Assembly (NCBI RefSeq): GCF_003201475.1
Contig: NZ_QJJK01000014.1
Span: forward strand, 1 to 64,000
DNA: 64,000 nucleotides
Reading direction: 5' to 3'
DNA from: Chelatococcus asaccharovorans
Lineage (GTDB): Bacteria > Pseudomonadota > Alphaproteobacteria > Rhizobiales > Beijerinckiaceae
Under the pieces are notes generated by a model. It was not told the DNA's origin and made no database searches. It saw only the letters and a list, made by a program, of their open reading frames with translations. The position numbers and the translations under genes are program-made. Shown piece after piece: positions 25,214 to 33,217 of this stretch (position 1 is the stretch's first letter; each line of letters starts with the position of its first letter).

Positions 25214-26736
25214 CGGCGCGCCTCGTCCCTTTCGGCAAAGGCTGCCGGCTCGGCAAAGGCTGCGAAGATGCGCTCGGCTTTCGCCAGGCTCTCGGCATAT
25301 TCGGCGGCCGGGTCGGACAGGGCCGTAATGCCGCCGCCGGCGTGGACCAGCGCCTCGCCCTCGCCCAGCATCACCGTGCGGATGAGGATGTTGAGGTCCG
25401 CCTCGCCGTTGAAGCCGAGAAAGCCGATGGATCCGCAGTAGGCCTCGCGGGCCTCGCGCTCGATCTCCGCGATGATCTCCATGGCGCGGATCTTGGGCGC
25501 GCCGGTCACGGAACCGCCGGGGAAGGCCGCCACCAGAAGATCGGCGATCCCGCGGCCCGGCATGAGCTGGCCGGTCACCACGGATACGAGATGATGCACG
25601 GACGCATAGGTCTCGAGGCCGCAGACGACAGGCGTCGCCACGCTGTGCGGCCGGCAGACGCGAGAGAGGTCGTTGCGCAGGAGATCGACGATCATGATGT
25701 TCTCGGCGCGGTCCTTCTCGGACGTTGCGAGCAGGGCCCGCGCCCGCGCATCCTCGCCCGGATCCGCGCTGCGCGCGCTCGTGCCCTTGATGGGGCGGGC
25801 CTCGACACGGTCGCCGCTAAGCTTCATGAGGCGCTCGGGTGAGCTTGACGCCAGCGTGAAGCCATCGCCGGCGAGATAAGCGCCGAAAGGCGCCGGATTG
25901 GCCGCGCGCAGGCGACGATAGAACTCCCAGGGGGCGAAGTCCTCCGGGAGGGTTGCCCGGAAGCGCTGCGCGACATTGGCCTGGAAGATGTCGCCGGCGA
26001 GAATGCGCTCGATGACGGTGGCAATCGCCATCTCATAGTCGGCCTGGGTGAAATTGGAGCGCCAGGCCTCGCGCGAAACCGCAGCATTGGCGGCCGGTAT
26101 CTGCCGCGGGCTGTTGGCGATCAGCGCGCCGATCGCCTCTGCCCGGGAGCGGGCGCGCATCGCGCGCGCGGCCGGATCGGTCTCCGGCCATCCCGTCGCG
26201 ATGATGGAGGCGTCACCGGTTGCATGGTCGAAGGCGACGACCACGTCATAGGCATGGAGAACCGCGGCCGGCATCGGTTTGGTCCAGGGAGGGGGCACGA
26301 CCGCACGCGGGCGGTATTCGAGAATTTGCCCCAGCGTATAAGCGAAATATCCCGCAAAGCCTCCCTGGAACGGCGGCAGGTCCGGCAAACGCGGGCTCGC
26401 GAAGCGTTGAAGGAGTTCGCCCAGGAGCTCGAAGGCCTTGCTCGCGGGCACATCGATGGCTTCGCCCAAATCGGGCGCCGACCAGGAGGCCTGTCCGCCC
26501 TCGATCGCGAAACGTCCGAAGGGATCCACGGCCACATAGGAATAGCGGCCAAGCGTCTCATGGCGCATGGCGCTGTCGAGGAAGGTCAGATGCCGGAGAG
26601 GGCTGAGCGCCTCGGCCACCGCCAGCGCCTCGGTTCCCGGCGGCAGCGGCGGCACATAGGCGCAAGACGCCTCCGCCTCCGCCTGGGGTGGCTGGCGCGT
26701 TTCGGCCGTTTCGCTGGTGCCTCTGCCTTGCTTCAC
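25210..26736 (-). CDS. pabB: Aminodeoxychorismate synthase component I
   Basis: PabB aminates chorismate with ammonia from PabA, feeding the p-aminobenzoate branch of folate. The chorismate-binding domain is clear: SREAWRSNFTQADYEMAI, ILAGDIFQANVAQRF, LASSSPERLMKLSGDRVEAR, PIKGTSAR, ENIMIVDLLRNDLSRVC, and VTGAPKIRAMEIIAEIE with GSIGFLGFNGEADLNILIRT. The N-terminal anthranilate-synthase-like domain starts around YVPPLPPGT. No ATG exists between there and the far upstream start at 27000, which would read through two palindromes, so a GTG at 26736 (508 aa) is preferred. The ribosome site is weak and the start uncertain. The C-terminus has a duplicated 18-nt unit (25232-25267, EPAAFAE). Confidence 0.9.
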   Translation of the reverse strand: MKQGRGTSETAETRQPPQAEAEASCAYVPPLPPGTEALAVAEALSPLRHLTFLDSAMRHETLGRYSYVAVDPFGRFAIEGGQASWSAPDLGEAIDVPASKAFELLGELLQRFASPRLPDLPPFQGGFAGYFAYTLGQILEYRPRAVVPPPWTKPMPAAVLHAYDVVVAFDHATGDASIIATGWPETDPAARAMRARSRAEAIGALIANSPRQIPAANAAVSREAWRSNFTQADYEMAIATVIERILAGDIFQANVAQRFRATLPEDFAPWEFYRRLRAANPAPFGAYLAGDGFTLASSSPERLMKLSGDRVEARPIKGTSARSADPGEDARARALLATSEKDRAENIMIVDLLRNDLSRVCRPHSVATPVVCGLETYASVHHLVSVVTGQLMPGRGIADLLVAAFPGGSVTGAPKIRAMEIIAEIEREAREAYCGSIGFLGFNGEADLNILIRTVMLGEGEALVHAGGGITALSDPAAEYAESLAKAERIFAAFAEPAAFAERDEARR

Positions 26737-26834
26737 GACATGCTCGCCCGCTTCTGGAGACCGCGTGCCGCGCTGGGATAGGCTGATGCGAGGCCCCGGA
26801 ATGACGCGGTCCTTCCGTATGAAATCAGCATGCC

Positions 26835-26913
26835 CTAGTGGAGCGAATTTGACATTTGAGTCCCGCCTGACATCAAGCTCCAGATCAAATGTCAAATTCA
26901 AAAGCTCCACTAG
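26835..26913. repeat. Large palindrome 1 with CTAGTGG ends
   Basis: The outer arms CTAGTGGAGC and GCTCCACTAG are perfect inverted copies. Inner arms ATTTGACATTTGA and TCAAATGTCAAAT are also inverted copies, around a loop of about 25 bases. Together they form a hairpin-capable element of 79 bases upstream of pabB. Confidence 0.9.
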
Positions 26914-26926
26914 AACCAATAACTTG

Positions 26927-27003
26927 CTAGTGGTTCTCTTGACTCCGACATTTGCTCCAAGGCCCGTATCAGGCGGATGCAAATGTCGGAGCAGAACCAC
27001 TAG
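26927..27003. repeat. Large palindrome 2 with CTAGTGG ends, adjoining the cytochrome stop
   Basis: Outer arms CTAGTGGTTCT and AGAACCACTAG and inner arms CTCCGACATTTGC and GCAAATGTCGGAG are inverted copies. It shares the CTAGTGG ends and the GACATTTG core with palindrome 1, which lies 13 bases away, so the two are relatives. The terminal CTAG supplies the TAG stop of the cytochrome c gene (27002-27000). Confidence 0.9.
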
Positions 27004-27455
27004 CGTACGCTCTTGCCGTCACGATCGAAACTCTTGAGATAGGCGAGGAGATTGGCGACCTCCTCATCCTTCGGCAGGCCGGCGAAGACCATCTTGGTGC
27101 CGCGCAGGACATCGCGCGGGTTCTGCATCCAATGCTTGAGATTGGCTTCGTCCCAAGTGATGCCGGATTCTTTCATGGCCTGCGAATAGCTGTAGCCTTC
27201 GACGGTCGCCGCAGGCCGGCCGATGACCCCGTTCAACTGCGGCCCCACCAGATTGCGCGCGCCTTCCCCGACCTGATGGCAGGCCCGACATTTACGGAAC
27301 ACGACCTCGCCCGCCGCCGCGTCCTGCGCCTGGGCAGGGACGCTAAAGGAGGCCACCAGTCCGAATCCGACGGTCAACGCAATGGTCAATGCCGGCAGGA
27401 CAAGCCTCCGGACGGCAGGTCTCCGGGCGTGAAATGTCACGGCGCCACATGTCAT
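27000..27455 (-). CDS. Small c-type cytochrome (class I, cytochrome c2/c550-like)
   Basis: The 151-aa protein has an Arg-containing N-terminus and a hydrophobic segment (LVLPALTIALTVGFGLVASF) that is either a signal peptide ending at AQA or an anchor. Then follow GEVVFRKCRACHQVGEGARN (heme site CRACH), VGPQLNGVIGRPAA, the YSYSQAMKESGITWDE region and KMVFAGLPKDEEVANLLAYL, where KMVF gives the axial Met. This is a mitochondrial-type cytochrome c that carries electrons in the periplasm. Its ATG overlaps the folK stop (ATGA), so it is translationally coupled to a folate gene. No functional link to folate is known to me. Its stop is donated by a palindromic element. Confidence 0.9.
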   Translation of the reverse strand: MTCGAVTFHARRPAVRRLVLPALTIALTVGFGLVASFSVPAQAQDAAAGEVVFRKCRACHQVGEGARNLVGPQLNGVIGRPAATVEGYSYSQAMKESGITWDEANLKHWMQNPRDVLRGTKMVFAGLPKDEEVANLLAYLKSFDRDGKSVR

Positions 27456-27931
27456 GGGGCCATCCTTTCGATGCCGGTCGCATCCGCGTCTGCGAGCCAG
27501 TCCGTCACGGAGCGATCGCCGATCGTGAGTTGAGGCGCGATCTCGGCGAGTGGAGCGAGCACGAAGGCCCGCGACGTGAGACGGGGATGGGGCAAGGTCA
27601 GGCACTCTGTCGTCATGGTGCGGTCGTCATAGGTCAAAAGGTCGATATCGATGACGCGCGGACCCCAGCGCTCCCGCCGCTCACGGCCAAGCTGCCGCTC
27701 GACGGCGAGACACAGGGCGAGCAGCGCGTCAGGCGCAAGCGTGGTGTCGATGCGGGCACAGGCATTGACGAACCAGTCCTGATCGAGCTTGCCCCAGGGG
27801 GGCGTGCGATAGTCGGCCGAGCGCGCCGCCAGCGTGACGCCAGGCGTCTCAGTCAGCATCTGGAGCGCCCTGGCGATGGTCGCCCGCTTGTTGCCGAGAT
27901 TGCTGCCGAGGCAGATATAGGCCTCAGCCAC
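27452..27931 (-). CDS. folK: HPPK: 6-hydroxymethyl-7,8-dihydropterin pyrophosphokinase
   Basis: FolK transfers pyrophosphate from ATP to hydroxymethyl-dihydropterin. The 159-aa sequence has AYICLGSNLGNKRATIARAL, SADYRTPPWG, DQDWFVNACARI, ERRERWGPRVIDIDLLTYDD (metal-binding D-x-D) and LPHPRLTSRAFVLAPLAEI, all as in the family. The start is GTG 27931, lying inside the end of folB (8-base overlap). It is the third gene in folP-folB-folK. Confidence 0.95.
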   Translation of the reverse strand: MAEAYICLGSNLGNKRATIARALQMLTETPGVTLAARSADYRTPPWGKLDQDWFVNACARIDTTLAPDALLALCLAVERQLGRERRERWGPRVIDIDLLTYDDRTMTTECLTLPHPRLTSRAFVLAPLAEIAPQLTIGDRSVTDWLADADATGIERMAP

Positions 27932-28307
27932 CGCGCACCCGCGTGATCTTCACGGCGACGCTGTCGATGATCGCCGGGACCGGCGCTGACGGCTTCTCGA
28001 CCTCGACGCTGATGCGTTCGACGCGCGGAAATTCCGCCAAGGCTTCGTCGGCGACCGTTTGCGCCAGCGCCTCGATCAGGCGAAAGCGCCGGCTGGTGGC
28101 GACGCGCGTCACCAGCGCCGTCATCTGCCCGTAGCAGACGGTCTCGTTCCAGTCGTCGCTATGGCCGGCAGGCGCGGCATCGAAGCCGATATCGAGTGAC
28201 ACGTAGAAGCGCTGGCCGAGTTTCTTCTCCTCATCATTATTGCCATGATAGGCAAAGACGGCGATGCGCCGGATGAGGATATGATCGAGGGGACGTGTCG
28301 TCGTCAT
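27924..28307 (-). CDS. folB: Dihydroneopterin aldolase
   Basis: FolB cleaves 7,8-dihydroneopterin to hydroxymethyl-dihydropterin and glycolaldehyde. The 127-aa protein contains DHILIRRIAVFAYHGNNDEE (substrate-binding YHG block), QRFYVSLDIGFD, ETVCYGQMTALV, FRLIEALAQTVADEAL and the C-terminal VEVEKPSAPVP, all standard. It overlaps folP by four bases upstream and folK by eight bases downstream, so all three are probably translated in a coupled way. Confidence 0.95.
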   Translation of the reverse strand: MTTTRPLDHILIRRIAVFAYHGNNDEEKKLGQRFYVSLDIGFDAAPAGHSDDWNETVCYGQMTALVTRVATSRRFRLIEALAQTVADEALAEFPRVERISVEVEKPSAPVPAIIDSVAVKITRVRGG

Positions 28308-29176
28308 GGCGCACTCCTTGGGGCTGGTTCCCCGGTCAGCACAGCGAGGCGGGACGGGTCCTGGACCGCCTCGAAGATCCGGCAGGCGTCGCGGTGGGGG
28401 GCGACGTCGTGGACGCGAATGATGTCGGCCCCATGGGCAAGCGCCAGGACATGGGCTGCGAGCGAGCCGGCGAGGCGTTCGCCGGCCGGCCGGCCGGTCA
28501 CGAGGCCGATGGTCGATTTGCGCGAGGCGCCGACCAGAAGGGGGCAGCCGAGCGTCTTGAGCTCTGCCAGCCGTTGCAGCGCGATGAGGTTTTGCTCAGG
28601 TGTCTTGCCGAAGCCGATGCCTGGATCGAGGATGATGGCGCCGGGCGCCACGCCGGCGTTCTTCGCGCGGTCGAGGGTCCGCGCGAAGAACGCCTTCATG
28701 TCGGCGATGATATCGAGCGCCGGATCGATCGTGTCGCGATTGTGCATGGCGACCACCGGCACGCCATGCGCGGCCGCTACCGCGGCCATGGCCGGATCAC
28801 GCTGGAGGCCCCAGACGTCGTTGATGATGACGGCCCCGGCCGCAATCGCCGCTTCCGCCGTCTTCGCCTTGTAGGTGTCGATCGAGATCGGCACCTCCTG
28901 CCGCGCCGCCACCGCGGTGATCACCGGGACGACGCGGGCAATCTCCTCCTCCGCGGAAATCTCCGTATAGCCCGGCCGCGTCGATTCCCCGCCGATGTCG
29001 ATGATGTCGGCGCCTTCACCCACCATGCGGGCGGCCTGGGCGAGCGCTGCCTCGTGCGTCGCGAAGCGTCCACCGTCCGAAAAGGAATCCGGCGTGACGT
29101 TCAGGATGCCCATGATCAGCGGACGCCGGCCGAGATCCGGGAGGACAGGGCGTGCCGGGGCGGATGCGTGCGCCAT
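28304..29176 (-). CDS. folP: Dihydropteroate synthase
   Basis: FolP joins hydroxymethyl-dihydropterin pyrophosphate to p-aminobenzoate and is the sulphonamide target. Motifs in order are MGILNVTPDSFSDGG, DIIDIGGESTRPGYT, PISIDTYKAKTAE, INDVWGLQRD, ILDPGIGFGKTPEQN, LLVGASRKSTIG and IIRVHDVAPHRDA. The 290-aa length is normal. It is the first of the folP-folB-folK set and its start abuts the stop of the SIS-domain gene upstream (single shared base region at 29176), so it may be transcribed from farther upstream. Confidence 0.96.
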   Translation of the reverse strand: MAHASAPARPVLPDLGRRPLIMGILNVTPDSFSDGGRFATHEAALAQAARMVGEGADIIDIGGESTRPGYTEISAEEEIARVVPVITAVAARQEVPISIDTYKAKTAEAAIAAGAVIINDVWGLQRDPAMAAVAAAHGVPVVAMHNRDTIDPALDIIADMKAFFARTLDRAKNAGVAPGAIILDPGIGFGKTPEQNLIALQRLAELKTLGCPLLVGASRKSTIGLVTGRPAGERLAGSLAAHVLALAHGADIIRVHDVAPHRDACRIFEAVQDPSRLAVLTGEPAPRSAP

Positions 29177-30234
29177 CAGACGGTCTCGGTCACCTTGTTC
29201 AGATGGGGCGGACGATCCGGATCGAAGCCGCGCTCGCGGGCGACCGCGTCGGCCAGCGGATAGAAGCTCTGGATCAGGGCGATCGGGGCGGCGAGCGGAT
29301 CGACGCCGGCAGCGAGCGGCAGGGTCACCACGCCGCGTTCGCGCAGCCCCTCACCGGCGGGGCCGGCGATGATGACCGGGACCCCGCGGTCCCTCAGGCG
29401 ACCGATGAGTTCGCGTGTCCCTTTCAGCGTTTCATCGGGCTGGCTGAGGACGAGCACAGGAAATTCCGGGCCGGCGAGCGCCTGCGGCCCATGCATGACT
29501 TCTGCCGCGCTGACGGCTTCTGCATGCAGGCCCGCCGTCTCCTTGAGCTTGAGGGCGGCCTCCTGCGCCACGGCGAAGCCCGTGCCGCGCCCGACGACAT
29601 AGAGATTGCGGGCGGCGACGAGCGGGCCGATGGCGCCGTTCCAATCCTGGTCGAGCGCCGACGCGAGGGTTTCCGGCAACGCCGCGACAGCCCTCTTGAG
29701 CGTGCTGTCGTCGCTCCAGTCCGCCGTGATCATCAAGCCGGCGGCGAGCGAGGTGATGAAGGATTTCGTGGCGGCGACGCTGCGCTCCGGCCCCGCATGC
29801 AGGGGAAGGACGACCTCCGACAGGTCAGCCAATGGCGATGTGGCGTCGTTGACGACCGCGACCGTGGTCGCACCTTCCTCGCGCGCGCTTTCGGCGAGAT
29901 GCAGCAGGTCCGGGCTGCGGCCGGACTGGGAGATGGCGAGAAAAAGGGCATCCGCGACGCGGAGTTTCGCCTGGTAGACGGAACTGATCGACGGTCCGAC
30001 GGAGGCGGTGACGACACCGAGACGGATCTCGAACAGGTATTTGGCGAAGGTCGCGGCATTGTCGGAGCTGCCGCGCGCGCAGGTGACGGCAAAACGCGGC
30101 GGATCCCTGCGCAGCCGCTCTCCGAGGGCCGCCGTCAAGGCACCGTTTCCGGCGATCAGGCGGGCGACCGCTGCGGGCGCCTCGCGGCTTTCGCGCAGCA
30201 TGGCGGTGTCAGGGGTGGCAGCGTCGGACATCAT
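29176..30234 (-). CDS. SIS-domain sugar-phosphate isomerase/deaminase (GlmS C-terminal/NagB-II type)
   Basis: The 352-aa protein has two SIS domains without a glutaminase domain. Visible are RDPPRFAVTCARGSSDNAAT, SVGPSISSVYQAKLRVADAL, LFLAISQSGRSPDLLHLAES, the second-domain NLYVVGRGTGFAVAQEAALK with LKETAGLHAEAVSAAEVMHG, and a C-terminal SFYPLADAVARERGFDPDRP with PPHLNKVTETV. These match the family of glucosamine-6-phosphate deaminases (NagB-II) and related aldose-ketose isomerases. Coupled by an ATGA overlap to a kinase of GlcNAc type, it most likely handles amino-sugar phosphates from cell-wall recycling or chitin. ATG 30231 is an alternative start. Confidence 0.85.
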   Translation of the reverse strand: MMSDAATPDTAMLRESREAPAAVARLIAGNGALTAALGERLRRDPPRFAVTCARGSSDNAATFAKYLFEIRLGVVTASVGPSISSVYQAKLRVADALFLAISQSGRSPDLLHLAESAREEGATTVAVVNDATSPLADLSEVVLPLHAGPERSVAATKSFITSLAAGLMITADWSDDSTLKRAVAALPETLASALDQDWNGAIGPLVAARNLYVVGRGTGFAVAQEAALKLKETAGLHAEAVSAAEVMHGPQALAGPEFPVLVLSQPDETLKGTRELIGRLRDRGVPVIIAGPAGEGLRERGVVTLPLAAGVDPLAAPIALIQSFYPLADAVARERGFDPDRPPHLNKVTETV

Positions 30235-31136
30235 GGTCGGATCCTCGGTGATAAGTCGCTCGCGCAGGTCATAGCATGCTGCTGGGCCATGAGGATGGCG
30301 CCGTCCATAGCATCGGCGCGAGCTGCGACGATGTGATCGTGCGCGTGCGGGGAAAGCCACGGCGTGAGCGGGCCGGCGAGCCCGCCGAGCAAGGCTACCG
30401 TCGGGGCGCCCAGCGCCAAGAGCCGCGCGATCAGCGTGTCGGCCTCGGCGGCGGCGGCGGCGATAATGGCTGTCGCGACAGGATCTCCGGCCGCAGCATG
30501 GGCGAGGATCGTCGGCGTGAAGCCGGCGAAGTCGCCGGGCGTTGCCACGTCCGCCCAATCGACGATCGCCTCGACGCTATGGCCGAAGTGGCCGAGCAAC
30601 TCGTCCGTCAAGGCGGAACGGGGGCCGAGTTCGTCAAAGGCGAGCACGGCCCGGCGGAGGCCCTCGCGGCCGATCACCGCGCCGCTGCCGCCGTCGGAGA
30701 TGATGGAGCCGTAACCGCCGACGGAATGGCGCGTGCCTTCAACGACGGCGAAGCCGCAGGAGCCGGTGCCGAGGATCAGGATGGCGCCCTCCGCGCCCTC
30801 TGTCGCGCCGAGCCAGGCGGTGTAGGCATCCGTGTCGACGCTGACGCTGGCGAAGGGGTGCGGCAGGGACTTGAACAGGGCAAGAGGCTTGGATTGGGCG
30901 GCGCCGGCGAGGCCAAGTCCCGCATGCATGCGGTGGACGTTCTCTTCGCCGAGATTGCCGGCGGCTGCGGCCGCACGCGCAGCGGCGAGGATGGAGGCCA
31001 TCACCGTCTCCGGCCCGAGCCGGATATTGGCAGGGCCGCCGCGGCCTTCGCCGACGAGCGCGCCCTGCGCATCACGGATACGCGCCCGGCAATGGGTGCC
31101 GCCGCCATCGATGCCGATGAAAAGCGCATCCGTCAT
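30231..31136 (-). CDS. N-acetylglucosamine-type kinase (BadF/BadG/BcrA/BcrD ATPase family)
   Basis: This 301-aa ASKHA-fold kinase shows phosphate-1 loop IGIDGGGTHCRARI, AGLGLAGAAQ, DTDAYTAWLGA, phosphate-2 ILILGTGSCGFAVVEG, GGYGSIISDGGSGAVIGREG and the adenosine-binding VALLGGLAGPLTPWL. Members phosphorylate GlcNAc or glucosamine. Pairing with the SIS enzyme downstream supports an amino-sugar route. ATG 31136 was chosen over a longer open frame (to 31217) whose extra residues are Arg-rich and not family-like. Confidence 0.87.
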   Translation of the reverse strand: MTDALFIGIDGGGTHCRARIRDAQGALVGEGRGGPANIRLGPETVMASILAAARAAAAAGNLGEENVHRMHAGLGLAGAAQSKPLALFKSLPHPFASVSVDTDAYTAWLGATEGAEGAILILGTGSCGFAVVEGTRHSVGGYGSIISDGGSGAVIGREGLRRAVLAFDELGPRSALTDELLGHFGHSVEAIVDWADVATPGDFAGFTPTILAHAAAGDPVATAIIAAAAAEADTLIARLLALGAPTVALLGGLAGPLTPWLSPHAHDHIVAARADAMDGAILMAQQHAMTCASDLSPRIRP

Positions 31137-31331
31137 GACCGTGCACAGCCTCCCGCCAAGAAGTCTCCCGCTCGCGAATCCACGCAGCCGCGCGCCAGCG
31201 GATGGCCGGCACAACACGGCGTCGTGGCCCCATTGTCAAATGGTCATTCCGCCGCTCCGCTGGCAAGGTCTCAGGCCGAGAGCGGGGGGCGGGATTGCCG
31301 TCCTTTGCCTTTGGCGGAAGGGGTGGTCGCC

Positions 31332-32408
31332 TCACTCCAACGGCGGCTTGATCGTCGTCGCACGCTCCAGCCAGGGCGGGGTGGGCAGACCCTTCTCGCG
31401 CAGGAAAACAGGGTTGAACAGCTTGGACTGGTAGCGATTGCCGTAGTCGCAGAGCACCGTCACGATGGTGTGGCCGGGCCCGAGATGGCGCGCGAGGCGG
31501 ATCGCCCCCGCCACGTTGATGCCTGTGGAGCCGCCGAGGCACAGGCCTTCGTGTTGCAGCAGGTCGAAGATAACCGGCAGGGCCTCGGCGTCCGGAATCT
31601 GAAATGACAGATCGATCGGCGCGCCTTCGAGGTTCCTGGTGATGCGTCCCTGGCCGATGCCCTCGGTGATCGAGGATCCTTCCGACTTCAGTTCGCCATG
31701 GGTGTAATAGTTGTGCAGCGCGGCGCCCATGGGATCGGCGAGCGCGATCACCACCTTCGGGTTGCGCTCCTTCAGGGCGAGACCCACGCCGGCGAGTGTG
31801 CCGCCACTGCCGACGGAGGCGATGAAGCCGTCGATTTTGCCGTCGGTCTGGGCCCAGATCTCCGGCCCGGTGGTCTCCAGATGCGCCTGGCGGTTGGCTA
31901 CATTGTCGAACTGGTTGGCCCAGACCGCGCCTTCCGGCGTCTCGGCCGCGAGCTGTTCCGCCAGCCGGCCGGCGACCTTCACGTAGTTGTTCGGATTGGC
32001 GTAGGGCGCCGCCGGCACTTCGATGAGCTCGGCGCCAAGGAGGCGCAGCGCGTCCTTCTTCTCCTGCGATTGCGTCGCGGGGATGACGATGACTGTCCGG
32101 AAGCCAAGCGCGTTCGCCACCACGGCAAGGCCGATGCCCGTATTGCCGGCCGTGCCCTCAACGATCGTGCCACCGGGGCGCAGCTCGCCCTTCGCGACGG
32201 CGTCCTTGATCAGGTAAAGCCCCGCACGGTCCTTCACCGATTGACCGGGGTTGAGGAACTCGGCCTTGCCGAGAATGGTGCAGCCCGTGAGCTCCGACGC
32301 GCGCTTGAGGCGGATCAGCGGCGTGTTGCCGATGAGATCGATCACGCTGGGGGCAAAGGACCCTGGGGCAAAGGACCTTGGAGCTAAGGACCTTGGAGCT
32401 AAGGACAT
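31332..32408 (-). CDS. cysK: Cysteine synthase A (O-acetylserine sulfhydrylase)
   Basis: CysK makes cysteine from O-acetylserine and sulphide with PLP. The 358-aa sequence has IGNTPLIRLKRAS, the PLP lysine in NPGQSVKDRAGLYL, VEGTAGNTGIGLAVVANALG, SVGSGGTLAGVGLALKERNP and CLGGSTGINVAGAIRLARHL. These are typical of plant/bacterial CysK. It is longer than most because of an N-terminal repeat (APRSLAPRSFAPGSFAPS) encoded by four 15-nt units, and a C-terminal extension (LFNPVFLREKGLPTPPWLER) also found in a subgroup of this family. The gene stands alone, divergent from the LysM gene. Confidence 0.93.
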   Translation of the reverse strand: MSLAPRSLAPRSFAPGSFAPSVIDLIGNTPLIRLKRASELTGCTILGKAEFLNPGQSVKDRAGLYLIKDAVAKGELRPGGTIVEGTAGNTGIGLAVVANALGFRTVIVIPATQSQEKKDALRLLGAELIEVPAAPYANPNNYVKVAGRLAEQLAAETPEGAVWANQFDNVANRQAHLETTGPEIWAQTDGKIDGFIASVGSGGTLAGVGLALKERNPKVVIALADPMGAALHNYYTHGELKSEGSSITEGIGQGRITRNLEGAPIDLSFQIPDAEALPVIFDLLQHEGLCLGGSTGINVAGAIRLARHLGPGHTIVTVLCDYGNRYQSKLFNPVFLREKGLPTPPWLERATTIKPPLE

Positions 32409-32410
32409 GG
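32351..32410 (-). repeat. 15-nt tandem repeat (four units) at the cysK start
   Basis: Plus-strand units GGGCAAAGGACCCTG, GGGCAAAGGACCTTG, GAGCTAAGGACCTTG and GAGCTAAGGACATGG abut without a gap. They cover the cysK start codon and its first 19 codons, so copy number also sets the distance between the start codon and the fold. Confidence 0.92.
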
Positions 32411-32631
32411 CGGAAGCCTCCCGGTGGACTGCGACGGAACTCCATCCAGATAGGATAGCATCGGGCCATTGTCCATGAGAACGCGGATGAGCGTCATAAA
32501 AACAGATTAATCATGTAATTTATGCTCGGTGTTGAGACTGTCACAGGACAGACGGCACAAGTCCCGATATGGTGCGTTATGGTTGGGCGTGCGGCATCCC
32601 AGCCGCACATGAACGCGCAGGGAGAGATGCA

Positions 32632-33075
32632 ATGGGATTGTTCAGCTTCATCAAGGAGGCCGGTGAAAAGCTCTTCGGCGCCAGCGAGGCGAAAGCCGCC
32701 ACGCCTGAAGAGCTGAAGAAAGAGATCGAGAAGAATGGCCTGAAGGCTGACGGTCTTGAAATCGCCGTCGATGGCGACAAGGTTTCTGTCAAGGGCAAGG
32801 CCGTATCGACCGAAGAAGCGGAAAAGATCATCCTGGCACTTGGCAACACGATCGGTGTCGCGAGCGTCGATGATGGCCTCATGGTCGAGAAGGAAACCGC
32901 CGCGGCGGTCATGTATACGGTGAAGAAGGGCGATACGCTCTGGAAGATCGCCGAGGCCAATTACGGCAAGGCCAATGGTGCCAAATATACCGTGATCTTC
33001 GAAGCCAACAAGCCGATGCTGAGCCACCCGGATAAGATCTACCCGGGTCAGGTTCTGCGCATTCCCGCCCTCTGA
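32632..33075 (+). CDS. BON and LysM domain protein (YgaU/Kbp-like)
   Basis: The 147-aa protein opens MGLFSFIKEAGEKLFG, then a BON domain (about 25-85, with ELKKEIEKNGLKADGLEIAV and EEAEKIILALGNTIGVASVD) and a C-terminal LysM domain (YTVKKGDTLWKIAEANYGKA to HPDKIYPGQVLRIPAL). The whole matches E. coli YgaU (Kbp), a small cytoplasmic protein reported to bind potassium. No signal peptide is seen, which fits that protein despite the LysM domain. GGAGAG precedes ATG 32632 by seven bases; the longer open frame upstream is not family-like. A hairpin terminator follows. Confidence 0.9.
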   Translation: MGLFSFIKEAGEKLFGASEAKAATPEELKKEIEKNGLKADGLEIAVDGDKVSVKGKAVSTEEAEKIILALGNTIGVASVDDGLMVEKETAAAVMYTVKKGDTLWKIAEANYGKANGAKYTVIFEANKPMLSHPDKIYPGQVLRIPAL

Positions 33076-33093
33076 TCGCCAGCAGGGGATGTG

Positions 33094-33136
33094 ACTGACG
33101 GCCTCCCCCACACGGGGAGGCTGCGTCATTTTGGTG
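33094..33136 (+). terminator. Hairpin terminator after the LysM gene
   Basis: GCCTCCCC (33101-33108), a five-base loop and GGGGAGGC (33114-33121) form a perfect stem, extended by TGAC/GTCA flanks and followed by ATTTTGG. The short T run makes it a moderate candidate intrinsic terminator for the BON-LysM gene. Confidence 0.65.
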
Positions 33137-33217
33137 GTGGCGTTATGAGAGCATGCTGCGTTTGGACGGAAACCATTACGGTCTAGGTGTTCAATCGCAT
33201 CCAGCGTTCGCAGCCGT

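Noticed and set aside
24569-26736. Assignment as anthranilate synthase TrpE-TrpG
   Set aside because: The sequence families overlap, but adjacency to pabC and the folP-folB-folK genes favours aminodeoxychorismate synthase.
26737-27000. Extending pabB to the first start at 27000
   Set aside because: The added residues would be read from two palindromic elements and do not resemble any PabB N-terminus.
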